Of a DNA stretch of 64,000 nt, positions 46,601 to 58,262 are shown one piece after another. Both the position numbers and the translations under genes were made by a program. This stretch comes from Diaporthe sp. PMI_573 (taxonomy: Eukaryota; Ascomycota; Sordariomycetes; Diaporthales; Diaporthaceae). Where the stretch lies: assembly GCA_021399435.1 (NCBI GenBank), contig JAJTUP010000031.1, forward strand, positions 558,001 to 622,000, given 5' to 3'. The stretch's first letter is position 1. Every line of letters starts with the position of its first letter. The notes under the pieces are model-generated. The model was not told the origin of the DNA. It did no database searches and saw only the letters and a list, made by a program, of their open reading frames with translations.

Positions 46601-47462
46601 ATCATCCGTCAGGAACATTCGATTGGGGAGTTTGGTCTTTGCAAATGCCTCGGCCGTAGGATCAATTGTGCCGTGTTTCCAGAAACGCTCATGGAGTGTG
46701 CCCATGTCCATGACTGAACCAACGTGAGCGGGGGCAGTTGATCGAAAGCCGGTAATGATGAATGCGGCTTCTGGAAACCCCTTCATTTGTTTGGCAGTAT
46801 CCATGACAGCATCCAGGCGCTTGTTGATGTTGGAAGTCTCTACCTTGGCTCTGTCACTGCTGTAGAACAGCCACATCTTCCTGGCATCTGCCAGCGTAGC
46901 AGTGTCGCAAAACTTGAGCTGTGATCCATACTTGCTCTGCTTCCAGGTATTCAAGGTAGCCGACAAAGCGACCAGCTTCGATGCTTGGGTTTGGAGGAGA
47001 TCATCGGACTTTTTGTCGATGCGCATGTGGTAGTAGATGTTCCAAATGGAGGCATCATGCTTGGCGTCGACGTCGTCGATGATCGAAGTCAGCAGCAAGA
47101 CGTTGCGTGCTGGCAAACGGGGCGAGTCAGCAACGTCTCTGAAACAAGAGCAACAAAACAACAAATGTGGTCGCGCCATGAAATTCTCCTACCTATTATG
47201 GCTTTCTGAACATCGCAGCTAGTGATGTCGAGTGGGCGACCTGTTTCTGCGTCAACGATGGAACTTGCATATGACACCACGCTGGGTGGAACTAACCATC
47301 GACATGAGCAGTGAACAAGATGTTTCGCAAGTCTCCACATCCTAGAAGGAGTATCTCAGCTGCATCTTTTGCTGAGGGAAGGGACTGGGTCAGAGACACA
47401 GCTGGCGTGTTGCCGACAGGATAGAAGAAGTTGACGAGGTTGATGGTTTGCGAGGTGAACAT
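43667..47462 (-). CDS. DUF4470 / MYND zinc-finger protein
   Basis: Exons 47462-47297, 47246-47193 and 47109-43667 give 1220 residues; exon 2 is only 54 bases. The N-terminus contains the DUF4470 hallmark LLLGCGDLRNILFTAHVD, followed by RPLDITSCDVQKAIIARNVL, which reads continuously only across both introns. The C-terminus is a MYND finger: CNVCGVMRKKDG, MLMKCGSCRLVEYCSVECQ, then DWKKHKALC, with regular Cys/His spacing. Such proteins are large, fungal and mostly uncharacterised; MYND fingers usually bind protein partners. No membrane span or signal peptide is seen. It is probably outside the metabolite locus. Exon phases agree throughout and the main exon is uninterrupted. Confidence 0.85.
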
Positions 47463-49110
47463 TTTGCGAGCGGCAAAGCAGCACTGCCGTTGTGTCGAAA
47501 AGGCCTTCACAAAATGTTCGAAAGCATGCGAGATGTGAGCTGTAGTCAGGAGGTGATGGTGATGTTGGGAAAAGAATTCGGGGGACTGAGCTGATGCGAG
47601 GAAGCAGTGTACGAAATGCAAACGGGAGGTAATTCGTTTGACACTCTGGGGCACGTGCCACCTGCAGTGTCCCGCCAACTGATGATGGAGGAGATTGGAA
47701 GTGAAAGACCAGCGTGCCTGGAATTTAGATGTCTTATTACGGTATGCTTGTTTGTCTTTGCGTCTGTCCGTGCTTGTGTGTGAGTGAGAAACAGATAGAG
47801 GCACGCTCTTATCCCTGGTCCCTTGCCCACTCCTCCGTCTGTTCTCCAAAAGGCTTGTACGTGCCTGATTGAAAATCTTTCCAAGGGGCACAAGTTATTT
47901 CTTCCTCCTCGAGTTACCGTGGTCTTGCTTTACTATCTGAAGGAACCTGTCATCCTTGCTACTACATGGATTATGATTGCATTCTTCGGTGATTTGCTCT
48001 TAGGCGGAATCAGAGCACACTCTGTAGTATCAGTTGTTATCCCAAAAGATCCACATCCAGACGCGACATTAGCAGCTCAGTAAGGCTCCCAGGAGCAAGA
48101 TTGCAGGAATTCCAGAAACCGATTGATTTGAAATAGCAGGCCAAAGGGTGTATTCATGTCGAAGACTGATGTCTATGATCCAGCCTGCACATGTACTTCT
48201 TGTCACGGAACCCCAGCCCGTCTCTTACACTGGACACATAGTCTAATATTTGTATGTCTCATTGAGCCGAGAGTATGTGCCCTCAGTCAAATGTACTAAG
48301 CCCCAGCCTTCTATCCACCGCTCCAAGTCCAAACGCCACATGAGGACGCAGAATTATGCAGAGATACAGAGAGCCTCGACATCCCCTTCACTAACCAGAG
48401 CTTTGAATTAATCGCTGATTATGGACAGCCAAATTAAAAAATCCCGGACCTTGTCGTCGTTTGCCTGGACCTCCGATTGGGAACCTCAATAAAATGTCAC
48501 TTGGCCTCAAATGATCCCAACGCCAGGGACATTGCATTGAAATGTTCAGGCTCATCTTCAGCGCTCTCCGTGTCTGGTTATCAAATTTCTACCAATCCTG
48601 GTTATAAAGAAATTTGATTGCCTTTTTCTTTGAAATCTGGGTGAACATACAGCAGGGAGGGCATATGACGTTACAGTGTGGACCCGCCTACTGGACGGAG
48701 CCGGGTTGGTCCCCGCGGCCCGCCCGCTTGGGTGGGGAGCTCCCCCATGTCGCGTTCCAAAACAGGCAATCCCCAGCCACCGCCCAGGCGGTCTCCTGGC
48801 AACGCAAGGCGCATGTCAACACGAACGACGCGGTTGCCCAACGGTGACAGCCACCGGGCCACTGACAGCTGTCCACGCATGCAGCAACAGCCCTGGCTTG
48901 AGAGAGGCGGACTAGCCTTCCCTTGCCGGCCTGATTCGCTTAATCGCCGCCCAAAGTCTCGTCTCCATATGCCTGCGTTTGGTCCCCGTTGCTCCAGCCG
49001 CTGCATTTGCATTGCGTCGCCTGATACGTACCTCTTCTCGCGTATTTACTTATTTTGATAATTCGTTATTAGGCTGAGACCTTCTTCTCTTTTTTCTCCC
49101 GACCTACCCA
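47463..49110. other. Intergenic region, 1.65 kb
   Basis: Divergent promoter region between two large genes. Several frames of 60-200 codons exist on both strands, but they overlap in conflicting frames and carry no motif. Confidence 0.55.
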
Positions 49111-52100
49111 ATGCCTAGAGAGCCTCCTGACCTCGAATTCAACATACACGTCGATCAAGACTGTTTGAGTCCAATAATGGAGGAAGAGAACCACGCCAGC
49201 CCACCCGCCGAGTCGGTGGAGAAACCGGCCGATAGACCCGAGGCCCAAAACATTCCAGTCGAGGAGGATGCACATCCCACGGCTGCACCCGAGATTGCGG
49301 GAGCCCCAAACATTCCAGACGTCGAAGCCGAGGAGCCTCCCGCTACTACTGCCAACGCCACGACAGAATCAGATCACACGAAGGAGGCACTTGACCAAGA
49401 CGAGCCGCAGCCAAGTGCTGAGGACCCACACGAGGACGACTCGCACATAAGCCTCAGCGGAGAGCCAGAGTTCGACTCGCACGAAGAGCCATCAACCCAA
49501 GAAGAACCTATACAAGAAGATCACTCGGAAGACTCCGTTCCCAGCTCCGAGCCAGGCCAAAGCCACGTAGCTTCGGAGCTCGAAGACCCAAGCGACGACA
49601 CCAAGACACAAGAAGGAACAGAAGTCTCCTCAAGAAGAGGGTCCAACTCATGCGACCTGGACAGACGCCACTCCGTAAGGACAGAGGCATTAATCCAAGC
49701 TGCTGCCCGAGCTGTCGTCTCGATGAGGGATCACAAGGAGGATGACACAGCACAAGAAGAGCAGCATAGTGGCGACGAGTCCGTGATGAGCTCCACAAAC
49801 GACACCGAAGACCAGGACGAGACCATACACGGCAATCTGGATCAGGATGCTCCAAGTAGACCTCAATCCTCCGCCTCGCGGTCCATTCATTCCTCGGAGG
49901 GTGATGGCGCGGAGAACAGCTCACGGAACAGCACAGAGGACGACGTGTTTAGTGATCGCAGCCCTCGCACATCCATCCATTCGTCAGATGAGCACTACGA
50001 CAACGACTCGGTCGAGGCCATGACTGAGAAGGGCGACCAATCCCCTTATGTGCGGTCTCGCGTGGCCTCTGGAGTTTCCACGTCCGGCGCCTCGGTAATG
50101 TCTGAGCAGTCTCGCCTTTCAAGATACGACAAGGAGGATTTTGTTCCCACCTCACGTACCAACAGACCTGCATTCCGGAGCCCATCCTCAGTCCGGGCCA
50201 TGCAGATGTCATCCCCAACTCCATCTGTCTACTCGTCGCCCAGTCGTTCAAAGAGGCAACACGGCCTGCCCACAATTTCAAGGCTTGGGAGTCCAACTGT
50301 GTCGGCTCAATATCCGCCTAAAGGGCGTTCAACCCCGACACGCTTCAAGCGGCCGGAGCCAGCTCCGCTGGTCTTGCTGCATGTTACACTGCTCCCGCTT
50401 CGCTGGGCGTATGGCGAAGTGGTGAATTATTTCGAGGGCAAGAAGGTCCCACCAGCCTTATTCTCCAGCGAGGGAATCAAGAACCTGCGTGTAGCCTGGC
50501 GCCAGCTGCAGGACCGCCTTGGTGACACCGAGATGGAACGAGGGATTCTCCTTCCTCATCCTCAAAATGACTACGAGATTCTTGAGGAGCGTCTCCTGGA
50601 GGCCCTCGAGCTGCCTTTGCGACGCCGAGCCCGTATCCTGGAATGTGGTCACTATCTGGGACCTTCGAACGAAATGACACCCAGTTCCGACATCGAGGAC
50701 GACTCAGAGGGCACTAGCGATGCTGAAGATTCTGCAGCCAGCAAAAAGGAAAAGAGACATTGGTGCAAGACCTGCCGAGGAGACATCAAGTACGAAGAAC
50801 TTGGGTCCGAAAGGGTGTTCCGCATCAAGGTCTACGCTAGCAACGGGCTTATGAGTCCTGGTGCCTGGGAGGCTTGCTGGAAAGAGATGGAGCGCGTGGA
50901 CATTGAAGTGGAGCCCATCACTGGCTCACAGATCCAACAGGAGCTGGCCAAGCTGGGTGCCACGTTCGATCAGGAGCACCAGCAGCGCCTCGATCAGCAG
51001 AACGAAGAGCAAGAGCGGTTACAATTTGAAGAAGAACAGCGTCTGCGCATGGATGAAGAGCGTCGACAACAATTGGACGAAGAGCGCGCACAGCTAGAAG
51101 CCCAGCGTCAGCAATTTGAGGAGGAGCGACGCCGATCTCTAGAGGAATCACAGAAGAAGCTCGAAGAAGAACGTCGACAGGCTGAGAAAGATCAGCGCGA
51201 GCGGATCGAGGAGGAGCGCCGCCAACAGTTCGAGGAGGAGCGCCAGCTGTTGGATGCTCAACGCCGGGAATTCGAGGAGCAACGCCAAGAGCTTGACAAC
51301 CAACGGAAGATGATCGAGCAAGAACAGCGGCAGCATCTCGAGGAGGCTCGGCGCCAGGAGCTCGAGGAAGAGCATCGTCTGCTTGACGAACAGCGCCATC
51401 AGCTGGAAGAAGCACGCCAAGAATTCGAAGCGGAAAGACGCCAGCGCCTGGAAGAGGAAGACCTCAGGCGACAGAGGGAGGAAGAGGAACAGAAACAACT
51501 CTCCTCAGCACGCTCTATGTCTCGCTCCTCATTTGTCGAGGACGACCTTGCTTCACCAGCTCTCGAGACGGCCAGCTCCACTGATGTCGATGGTCGTCGG
51601 CGTGATTCTGACCGACTGCGAGAGATATATGGCAGTCATGGTCGGACTTCGTCCGAGTTCACGGCCACCAATTCGTCACCAGCGATCCACATCCATGTAG
51701 GCTCGGGCCGACAACAGGAAGAGGAGCAGAACTCGCGGCAACTCGCCACCATTCCTGCTCCACGCGACGCTGACATTCAGCCAACTCAAGTGCGCACTGA
51801 TACTCGGCAGTCGGAGGCTTTCATTCCCCCACCAACACCAGCATCGCCGTCCGAGCAGGCTTACCAGAGGCGCGAGGGCCACCAGCGATCGCTGGACTCT
51901 GCCTCGCTGGCAGAACTGGTCGGTGAGTCGATCAGGATTGTCCTGCAAGACCCAAAGAATGTTGCCATTGCTGTCCTGGTCGTCCTGATTGCCATGCTTG
52001 CCGGACAATTCGCAAAGCGGGATGAACACGGTGTCGAGCTCTACAAGCCACAGCAGCACCACCCATATCAACATCATCAACTCGACACTCGAGAGCCCGT

Positions 52101-53004
52101 GGGACAGGTAATCATGAATACGCCTGCCGTGCAGCGCATCGAGACCGTGCCGGCACCACCGATCGCGGAGACAGTTTACAAGACTGTGACCGAATCCCCA
52201 AAGTCTTCACCATCGCCCCTGGTGGAGACAATCTACAAGACCGTCATTGAGTCCTCGTCTCAGGCGCCGTCATCGTCCCAGCAGACGGAGACCGTCTACC
52301 ACACGGTAGTCCAACCTCCAATCCAGGAGAAGCCGACGCCTGTTGTGGAGACGATCTATACCACAGTGACAGAATCTCTGGCCCAGCCCCACTCTCAAAC
52401 AAACGAAGCACACGAGAACGCCCGTGAGTTGACACCCAGTCGCGCCGACCCCAGTACTGTTTTGAACCCCTTGTCCTTCGCTTCGGGCGGCGAATCTGGC
52501 ATCCCTACCTCTTCGCCTTCCCCCACACATGAATTTGGATTTGTTGCTGCTTCCCCTTCTTCGACTGCCGAACACGACATCGAGCCGGAATTTCACTCTA
52601 ACGAGGACATAATCAAGGCCAACGACAGTGAGAAGGCTGAGATAGATACCGAGGTCGACCACATTATCGCGACGATATTCCAACCCACTTGTGGTCTGAA
52701 AGAGGAGACCACTGTTCCGGAACAAGACTCGATCTCCATTGAGAGAGATCTTGAGGAGGCCGAGGATGGGCAGCTAGATTCCACACCCATGGATTCACAC
52801 ACGGCGATGGAGTCGGTGTCGCAGCATTCTTCACCTGTTGTCTCATCTAGCAGAGAAGATGCCACCATTACTGAGAGGACGACGATCAAGGTCGCCGAGA
52901 CAATCACCGAGACCGTGGTTGTTACAGCAACCAGGACAAGCTATCAACCTGACCTGAGCGCCACTGGAGTTTCTGAAGAACCCGAGTCTGATGGGGTAGC
53001 GTAG
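49111..53004 (+). CDS. Large coiled-coil protein with one C-terminal membrane span
   Basis: Intronless frame of 1297 residues. Residues 1-400 are acidic, Ser/Glu/Asp-rich and probably disordered. Residues 410-620 form a conserved-looking domain (PLVLLHVTLLPLRWAYGEVV, CGHYLGPSNEMTP, then CKTCRGDIKYEELGSE with a C-x2-C pair). Residues 620-815 are a long charged coiled coil dominated by EEERRQQLEE-type heptads. A single hydrophobic span lies at about 950-967 (NVAIAVLVVLIAMLAGQF). After it come four imperfect units of the form ETVYKTVTES / ETIYKTVIES. Pezizomycotina have related proteins, sometimes labelled pathway-specific nitrogen regulators; I would not rely on that name. A membrane-anchored scaffold or tether fits the layout better. 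The coding sequence is complete. Confidence 0.8.
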   Translation: MPREPPDLEFNIHVDQDCLSPIMEEENHASPPAESVEKPADRPEAQNIPVEEDAHPTAAPEIAGAPNIPDVEAEEPPATTANATTESDHTKEALDQDEPQPSAEDPHEDDSHISLSGEPEFDSHEEPSTQEEPIQEDHSEDSVPSSEPGQSHVASELEDPSDDTKTQEGTEVSSRRGSNSCDLDRRHSVRTEALIQAAARAVVSMRDHKEDDTAQEEQHSGDESVMSSTNDTEDQDETIHGNLDQDAPSRPQSSASRSIHSSEGDGAENSSRNSTEDDVFSDRSPRTSIHSSDEHYDNDSVEAMTEKGDQSPYVRSRVASGVSTSGASVMSEQSRLSRYDKEDFVPTSRTNRPAFRSPSSVRAMQMSSPTPSVYSSPSRSKRQHGLPTISRLGSPTVSAQYPPKGRSTPTRFKRPEPAPLVLLHVTLLPLRWAYGEVVNYFEGKKVPPALFSSEGIKNLRVAWRQLQDRLGDTEMERGILLPHPQNDYEILEERLLEALELPLRRRARILECGHYLGPSNEMTPSSDIEDDSEGTSDAEDSAASKKEKRHWCKTCRGDIKYEELGSERVFRIKVYASNGLMSPGAWEACWKEMERVDIEVEPITGSQIQQELAKLGATFDQEHQQRLDQQNEEQERLQFEEEQRLRMDEERRQQLDEERAQLEAQRQQFEEERRRSLEESQKKLEEERRQAEKDQRERIEEERRQQFEEERQLLDAQRREFEEQRQELDNQRKMIEQEQRQHLEEARRQELEEEHRLLDEQRHQLEEARQEFEAERRQRLEEEDLRRQREEEEQKQLSSARSMSRSSFVEDDLASPALETASSTDVDGRRRDSDRLREIYGSHGRTSSEFTATNSSPAIHIHVGSGRQQEEEQNSRQLATIPAPRDADIQPTQVRTDTRQSEAFIPPPTPASPSEQAYQRREGHQRSLDSASLAELVGESIRIVLQDPKNVAIAVLVVLIAMLAGQFAKRDEHGVELYKPQQHHPYQHHQLDTREPVGQVIMNTPAVQRIETVPAPPIAETVYKTVTESPKSSPSPLVETIYKTVIESSSQAPSSSQQTETVYHTVVQPPIQEKPTPVVETIYTTVTESLAQPHSQTNEAHENARELTPSRADPSTVLNPLSFASGGESGIPTSSPSPTHEFGFVAASPSSTAEHDIEPEFHSNEDIIKANDSEKAEIDTEVDHIIATIFQPTCGLKEETTVPEQDSISIERDLEEAEDGQLDSTPMDSHTAMESVSQHSSPVVSSSREDATITERTTIKVAETITETVVVTATRTSYQPDLSATGVSEEPESDGVA

Positions 53005-53640
53005 GTGCATCTTAGTCGTGTGTATCTGGGGGTCGATGCTGGATGATCGAGACAAGATATTGTGCCCCAAGACGTTATGAATCACAACAGATGAACAACG
53101 AGGAACTTTTCCATTTCTCGGAGGTCAAGGGTTGATAGCGGTCGGGAGGTGCGAGGGGGGAAGAAAGAGTGTTGGCGCATAGCTGGGACGCGATTATTTC
53201 ACGTTTTGAACTTTTTTCTGAGCCGGTTTCTTTGGGCTTCATTCTGCACACCTTGAACAATGTAAATAGCATACAGACAGCGAGCGAGCGAGCACATCTG
53301 GACTTGACTGAAGCATTTGAATCCAAGGAAAGGGCCTGAAAGCGCGCATATACATATTCATACCCCCTACAGTAGATAGATCAATATGATTCCATCTTGT
53401 AATGCCTGTAACATGGTCCGCGCTGCCACTTTCATAATACGTTTAAGTCTTTAAAACCACAGGGTGTTTAGCTAGATGTAAGAGTTGACTGGCGCTTTGC
53501 AAGCATTCAGGGTGGCCAACATCGCCGAAATCAGATCTAATAGAATAGGTGAAGCAAGGAACTAGACAACATTTGAAAACGGGAACCAGACGACGTCTAC
53601 TCAAAGGCATTCTCTCATAATCTAGTCATTCTTTATCAAG
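53005..53640. other. Intergenic region
   Basis: 3' flank of the coiled-coil gene and upstream region of the amidase. It may hide the amidase N-terminal exon, which I could not place. Confidence 0.45.
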
Positions 53641-55741
53641 ATGCTGAGAGCATCAAGTCGACCCAGTCAAGCCTCGGTCCATTCTCCGCTCTCTATCATG
53701 CCAGGACCCATTCAACATCCGACGCAATACTGCCAGGTCCGTACTTCCTGCACGGATCTGACATCCACCAAGCTTGGAGGCTTTACCCTGATGATCTTGA
53801 CGCCTTCATATTTGGCGTCATTCCCGAGACAGTTAGCCGGCCAGAGGCAGGACGGTACGTATACAACTATCATTCCTGGGCCGAACAACGCAGCGCAGCT
53901 AAATGTGAGCAAGCTTTACCGCGCTAGGATTAGCAACCGACGATGGCATGTGAAAAGAGATAGCAGTACCCAGTAGGCTTTATTCGCAGGTCACTACAGA
54001 GAAGCCACTAGCGGGAGCTCGCGTCAGCCTGAAAGACATTTTCCAATTAGCAGGGACCAAGACGACCATGATGAGTCGTAGCTACTCGGAACTGTACCAT
54101 CCTGACGAAGAAGGCGCCGACTACCCGAAAAAGCTCATCGACCTCGGCCATAGTGGTGGGGAAGACCAAAATGACGCAGTTCGCGTCCTCTGACGAGCCG
54201 ACCGATCAGTGGATCGACTTCCACTGTTATGTGAACCCTCGCGGAGACAAGTACCAGAGTCCATCCGGAAGTTCGTCCGGCGCTGCCGCGTCTCTAGCTT
54301 GCTACCACTGGCTGGACTTCTCCATCGCGGGTGATTGTGGGTCATCGACTTCCTCTCCTCTCATTGTTCGAGGCAAGTGAGATGTGACTGACATGTTCTT
54401 GCAAAGCGGCTGGTAGCATTCGGGCACCGGCGACCTGCAATGGACTGTATTCTATCCGGCCCTCGGTCGGCTCCACCTCGATGAAGGGGATCGTCGTGAA
54501 TTCCCCGTGAGCCAAGGAACTGCCCATGACAATTGTCTAGTGTAGCTAATCAGCCTTACCAGCATGTTCGACGTTGTGGGACTATTCAGCCGTGAGCTAT
54601 CTAGCCTACAACACATCGTGTCAAGGACACTCGACGTCAACAAGGAGTTCAAGACCTTTCCAAAGAAGATCATATACCCACTGGATTTCTTCCCCCACAG
54701 CGACTCAAAACATCAAGCCATGGTGGACGACTTGATCGGGATCTTGGAAAATTTCCTCGGCACGAAGAGAGTCGAGATAAGCCTCGCCGAGAGATGGGAG
54801 CAATGTCCTCCTCCTGAGGCCAATGGGAAGTCTCTCAGACCATATCTTTCAAAGGTAATGGTCATACCGACTAAATTGCCCCCAATGGTTATCCAATCCA
54901 TCACTGACAATGTCTGGTAGAGCGCATTTTGGCCAATGTGTTACTATTACTACCATGGATTTGACGAGTTCCGCGATAGATACAAGGAAAAAATGGGCAA
55001 GGAACCTTACGAAGGGCCCGTGGTGGAATTCCGATGGTACGAAATCACGGCTTCTCACCAAGGTATGAGCAGATCGTATTTTGTAGGGGCGTTGGTAAGG
55101 ACGTCACTCCCGAAGAAAATCAGCAATACAGGGCGGAGCTCCAGTTCTTCCGCAACTGGTTCGACGAGAACATTATGTCTCATGACCAAGACACTCTCTC
55201 AGATGCCATCATGATCATGCCATATGGGTCGGCCAACCCAAAGTACAGGGACAAACCGAATGAGTATGTTTGCCAAATCATGTCGAGACTTGATAGTAGT
55301 GCAGTGAAACTGATTACTCTAGGGCCCCATCAACATCCCAAACGATTGGAGAGAAATTCATATCTCCTGTTTTGCAGATGCCGCAGCTCGTCTTGCCCTG
55401 TAAGTCGATGGATCTGAAAATACACAACACGTTTGAATTCAAGTTGACCATACCGGAAAATAGTTGCACAGATGCCCTACCAGTCACGGATCAGCGGTAC
55501 ACAGGGACCGATAGCCAGCACGCTAGTTGGAGCGAAAGGAAGTGCTTTGATGCTCATCAAATTGGCCCAAACAGCATTCGATGCTGCCGGCTGGCCGACG
55601 AAGATCGACACCGGTAGATACATGTATCCCCTCGGTAACAATCTGTGCAATGTCGCTGTTGTCCATGAGACGTTCCAGAATGGTGACGAGAATTACAGCG
55701 TCCTCGGGGCACAGGCTCCCGTTGGTCAGAGCGTGTTGTGA
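53641..55741 (+). pseudogene. Amidase-signature enzyme, reading frame broken
   Basis: Related to fungal amidases of the amidase-signature family, which hydrolyse amides with a Ser-cisSer-Lys triad. Recognisable in order: GPYFLHGSDIHQAWRLYPDD (near 53740), catalytic Lys in ARVSLKDIFQLAG (near 54030), both Ser in QSPSGSSSGAA (near 54265), AGSIRAPATCNG, and MPYQSRISG (55472). From 54150 on, exons 54150-54336, 54407-54506, 54563-54854, 54921-55036, 55087-55263, 55323-55399 and 55464-55741 join in consistent phase. At 54149 the frame shifts by one base between KKLIDLG and VVGKTKM, where no intron can fit because the residues are contiguous in the family. The joins around 53850-53990 are also unclear. 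So the gene is either a young pseudogene or carries an assembly error. Its start is not found. Confidence 0.72.
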
Positions 55742-57022
55742 TCTCCTTTGCCTGCTGGCAGCGGCATGAGAGCACAGTTGGGCAGAACGCCAGGGCATGG
55801 GGCTGCACGCCAACTGGGTAGTGCAGTGCCCTTATCTGGAAGATATACTGTGTTTGAACTCATTCATAATTGCCTTCCAGTTGCAGTACAACTGCATGAG
55901 GGAACTTCTTTTGGCAGACACGACTTAATGAAACCCATGATAATACGGCCAAATTGTGCCTTAGTGCCGTAGAGACGCAGGATTCACTCAATTGGCAAAG
56001 TGACTCCCCCATATAGTCTCTATTTGGTGGTAAGGATTGGTCCAGCAATGGGTCAGGAGTGAGTGTCGCTAGGGGGGGTCATCGCTGATGTGGCATCTCT
56101 AACTTCACCCGGGCGAAGCTCCCCGGGACTGTGTCTTGATTCTGTTTCTCTGTGGGCACAAGACGACGGCGTCGATCTTTAGACTCAGACTGGATTACAA
56201 TCAAGCTGCTGGTGAGAAAGCTGACTTACCGCGATATCGGCGCTGGGCCATTCGGTTTTGCTTGCGGGCGATTTGGGCTGGGGCTCTGCGACTTAGATTG
56301 CAGAGTTTACCCCCTTATTCATAGATGCATTCACGATAGGGCTACGCAATTAAGTACTGGAGCAGTTGGGTCTGTAGGTACAGTTACATCCATTCAGTGA
56401 CCTGTAATAATGTCCAACGGATGCTGCGACCCATGGCCTGGGCAGTCGCAATACATCGTTCGATATATACATGTTGGTCCGAAAAATTATGCATGTTGGT
56501 GAAAAGTTCTGTATGTTGGTCCAAAAAATCAACTGATTGGCAACATGTAGCTTGCATTTTACTGCACCCCCCTCTTTTGAGTCCTCCGCCCCCAGCCTCC
56601 AGATGTCCATGGCAGGGCTGATGCTGTGCTTCACAGCCTGCTGGCCCGCGGCGTTGGTGTCTAGCCCATAAAGTGAATGTGGCAACCCGAACCAATGCCA
56701 ATGCGAACGCCCTGAGACTGCAGCAGCGGGTGCTTTGATTCTATATCAGGACATGCATTGGCCGCTTGGCATTCTACATTGACCAGTAGGCAATACCCCG
56801 ATGTGGGGTGTAGGCACTGGGGCGTCAATCCAAGCATAATCAACCGCTGATGGCAGATTGAGTCCAAGTATTGCACTGATACAAAATCTGACATCATCCC
56901 CTCGCAGGCCGTAGTAATAACAAAGGCCTCCAGAATTAAGCCATCAAACCATCGCGACACCAAATGCTGATCAAAAGATAGAAACATACTTGTTATCTGT
57001 CCATTTCACTCCGTTCCCCGAA
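55742..57022. other. Intergenic region with a short tandem repeat
   Basis: 1.3 kb without a supported gene. It contains the ATGTTGGT repeat at 56470-56530, listed separately. Frames up to 111 codons overlap in conflict and lack motifs. Confidence 0.55.
56470..56530. repeat. Three imperfect ~21-bp copies containing ATGTTGGT
   Basis: Copies begin near 56470, 56492 and 56512, each with [CT]ATGTTGGT followed by an A-rich stretch. Short, diverged and of unknown meaning. Confidence 0.5.
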
Positions 57023-57942
57023 ATGGCCCCTACTATTGTTCTGATTACCGGTGCCAGCAGGGGCCTAGGACGAGGTCTCGCCCAGCGCTTTCTTGCCAAG
57101 CCTGACCACGTCGTTATCGCGGCGAATCGTGACCCCAGCGGTGCGACATCTACGGCGTTGCAAGATCTCCCCAAAGGCGAGGGAAGCCGACTCATTATCG
57201 TCAAGCTCGACTCTGCCATCGAAGCCGATGCAGTCGAGGCGGTTAAAACGCTCGAAACGCAAGGAATCGATTCGTTGGATATCGTAGTCGCAAATGCCGG
57301 CATATCAGAAGTATATCCTGCCGTTTCAGCTATGAACGCATCTGACCTACAAAGACACATTACGATTAATGTGCTCGGTATCATCTGGCTGTACCAGGCC
57401 GTATTGCCACTGCTGCGCAAATCCCCCAATCCCAAATGGGTAACCATGGGTTCCAGCGCAGGTGCTCTTGAGGTAGGTTTCTTTCTTTTTACATACAAAT
57501 AAAATCCATTCATTCATTCATTCCCCTTCTCTTTTTCGATTCTATTCCAAGTCACCCCCAGCAGAAGCGAAGGGCTCGGCTAACCAGGCGCAGTAAGCAT
57601 TAAAACAACAGACGATGAGCTGCAACCCAACGGCTAACCCAGATATCAACTAACAGACAGCAACCCCCTATCACCAACGGTGTTTACGCACCGTCCAAGG
57701 CCATGATACATTGGTATACCAAGAGAATGAACGCCGAAGAACCCATCGCCGCTTTCGTTGCAGATCCTGGGTTCCCCAATACCGATATGGGCAGCCGGGC
57801 AGCTGGGCTTCTCGGGCTTCCTCGAGCGCCAGATGAGCCAGACGAGTCGTGTGATGGGATGGTACGGGTAATCGAAGAAGCAACCAAGGAGACTCACGGA
57901 GGAAAATTTATCCACTACAAGGGCGAGGTACAGCCTTGGTAA
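57023..57942 (+). CDS. Short-chain dehydrogenase/reductase, norsolorinic-acid-ketoreductase-like
   Basis: NAD(P)H-dependent SDR. Exons 57023-57472 and 57661-57942 give 243 residues, a typical classical SDR length. The cofactor loop is TGASRGLGRG (TGxxxGxG). NAG is in DIVVANAGIS. The catalytic Ser lies in WVTMGSSAGAL and the catalytic Tyr/Lys in GVYAPSKAMIHW (YxxxK). It resembles the small ketoreductases called Nor-1-like after the aflatoxin enzyme. The 188-base intron is long for this window. It is 16 kb right of the synthase, beyond two general genes, so membership in the locus is doubtful. The start is the ATG at 57023 (AAATGG). Confidence 0.9.
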
Positions 57943-58030
57943 GCGAAGGCGGTCCGTTGTAGTCATGTTGAACACGGACTCGAAAGAGACGAGAGATTTG
58001 GAGATGTCATGTGTGTCAATCTAGGAGTAT
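57943..58030. other. Spacer between SDR and hydrolase remnant
   Basis: Short convergent spacer; nothing seen. Confidence 0.5.
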
Positions 58031-58262
58031 CTAGCTCTTTTCACCTCCAACGATTTCCTGGAGCCATCCCACTGTGTCCATAAACAAGTCGGAGGAGCCC
58101 TCGCCTGTCAGGATAGACAGATGACCCTTTCTCTTTGCTCAATACAGCTTCTTTTGACTTTGAGCATGTCAAATGCATCCTGCCGCTCTAAAAGACTTGA
58201 GATGTTATCCAGCTTCCGAATAATTATCATGATTGGTACTTTTATCATGTCCATATAAGCCC
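58031..58262 (-). pseudogene. 3' remnant of an alpha/beta-hydrolase gene
   Basis: Minus-strand reading gives two fragments in different frames. RAYMDMIKVPIMIIIRKLD, followed by LERQDAFDMLK, lies at about 58160-58262. KGHLSILTGEG, followed by DLFMDTVGWLQEI, ends at a stop at 58031-58033. Together they look like the end of an alpha/beta-hydrolase: the strand before the acidic residue, then the region holding the catalytic His (GH). A stop lies just upstream in frame and no N-terminal part is visible. The fragment sits at the edge of the AT-rich zone. Identification is tentative. Confidence 0.45.
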
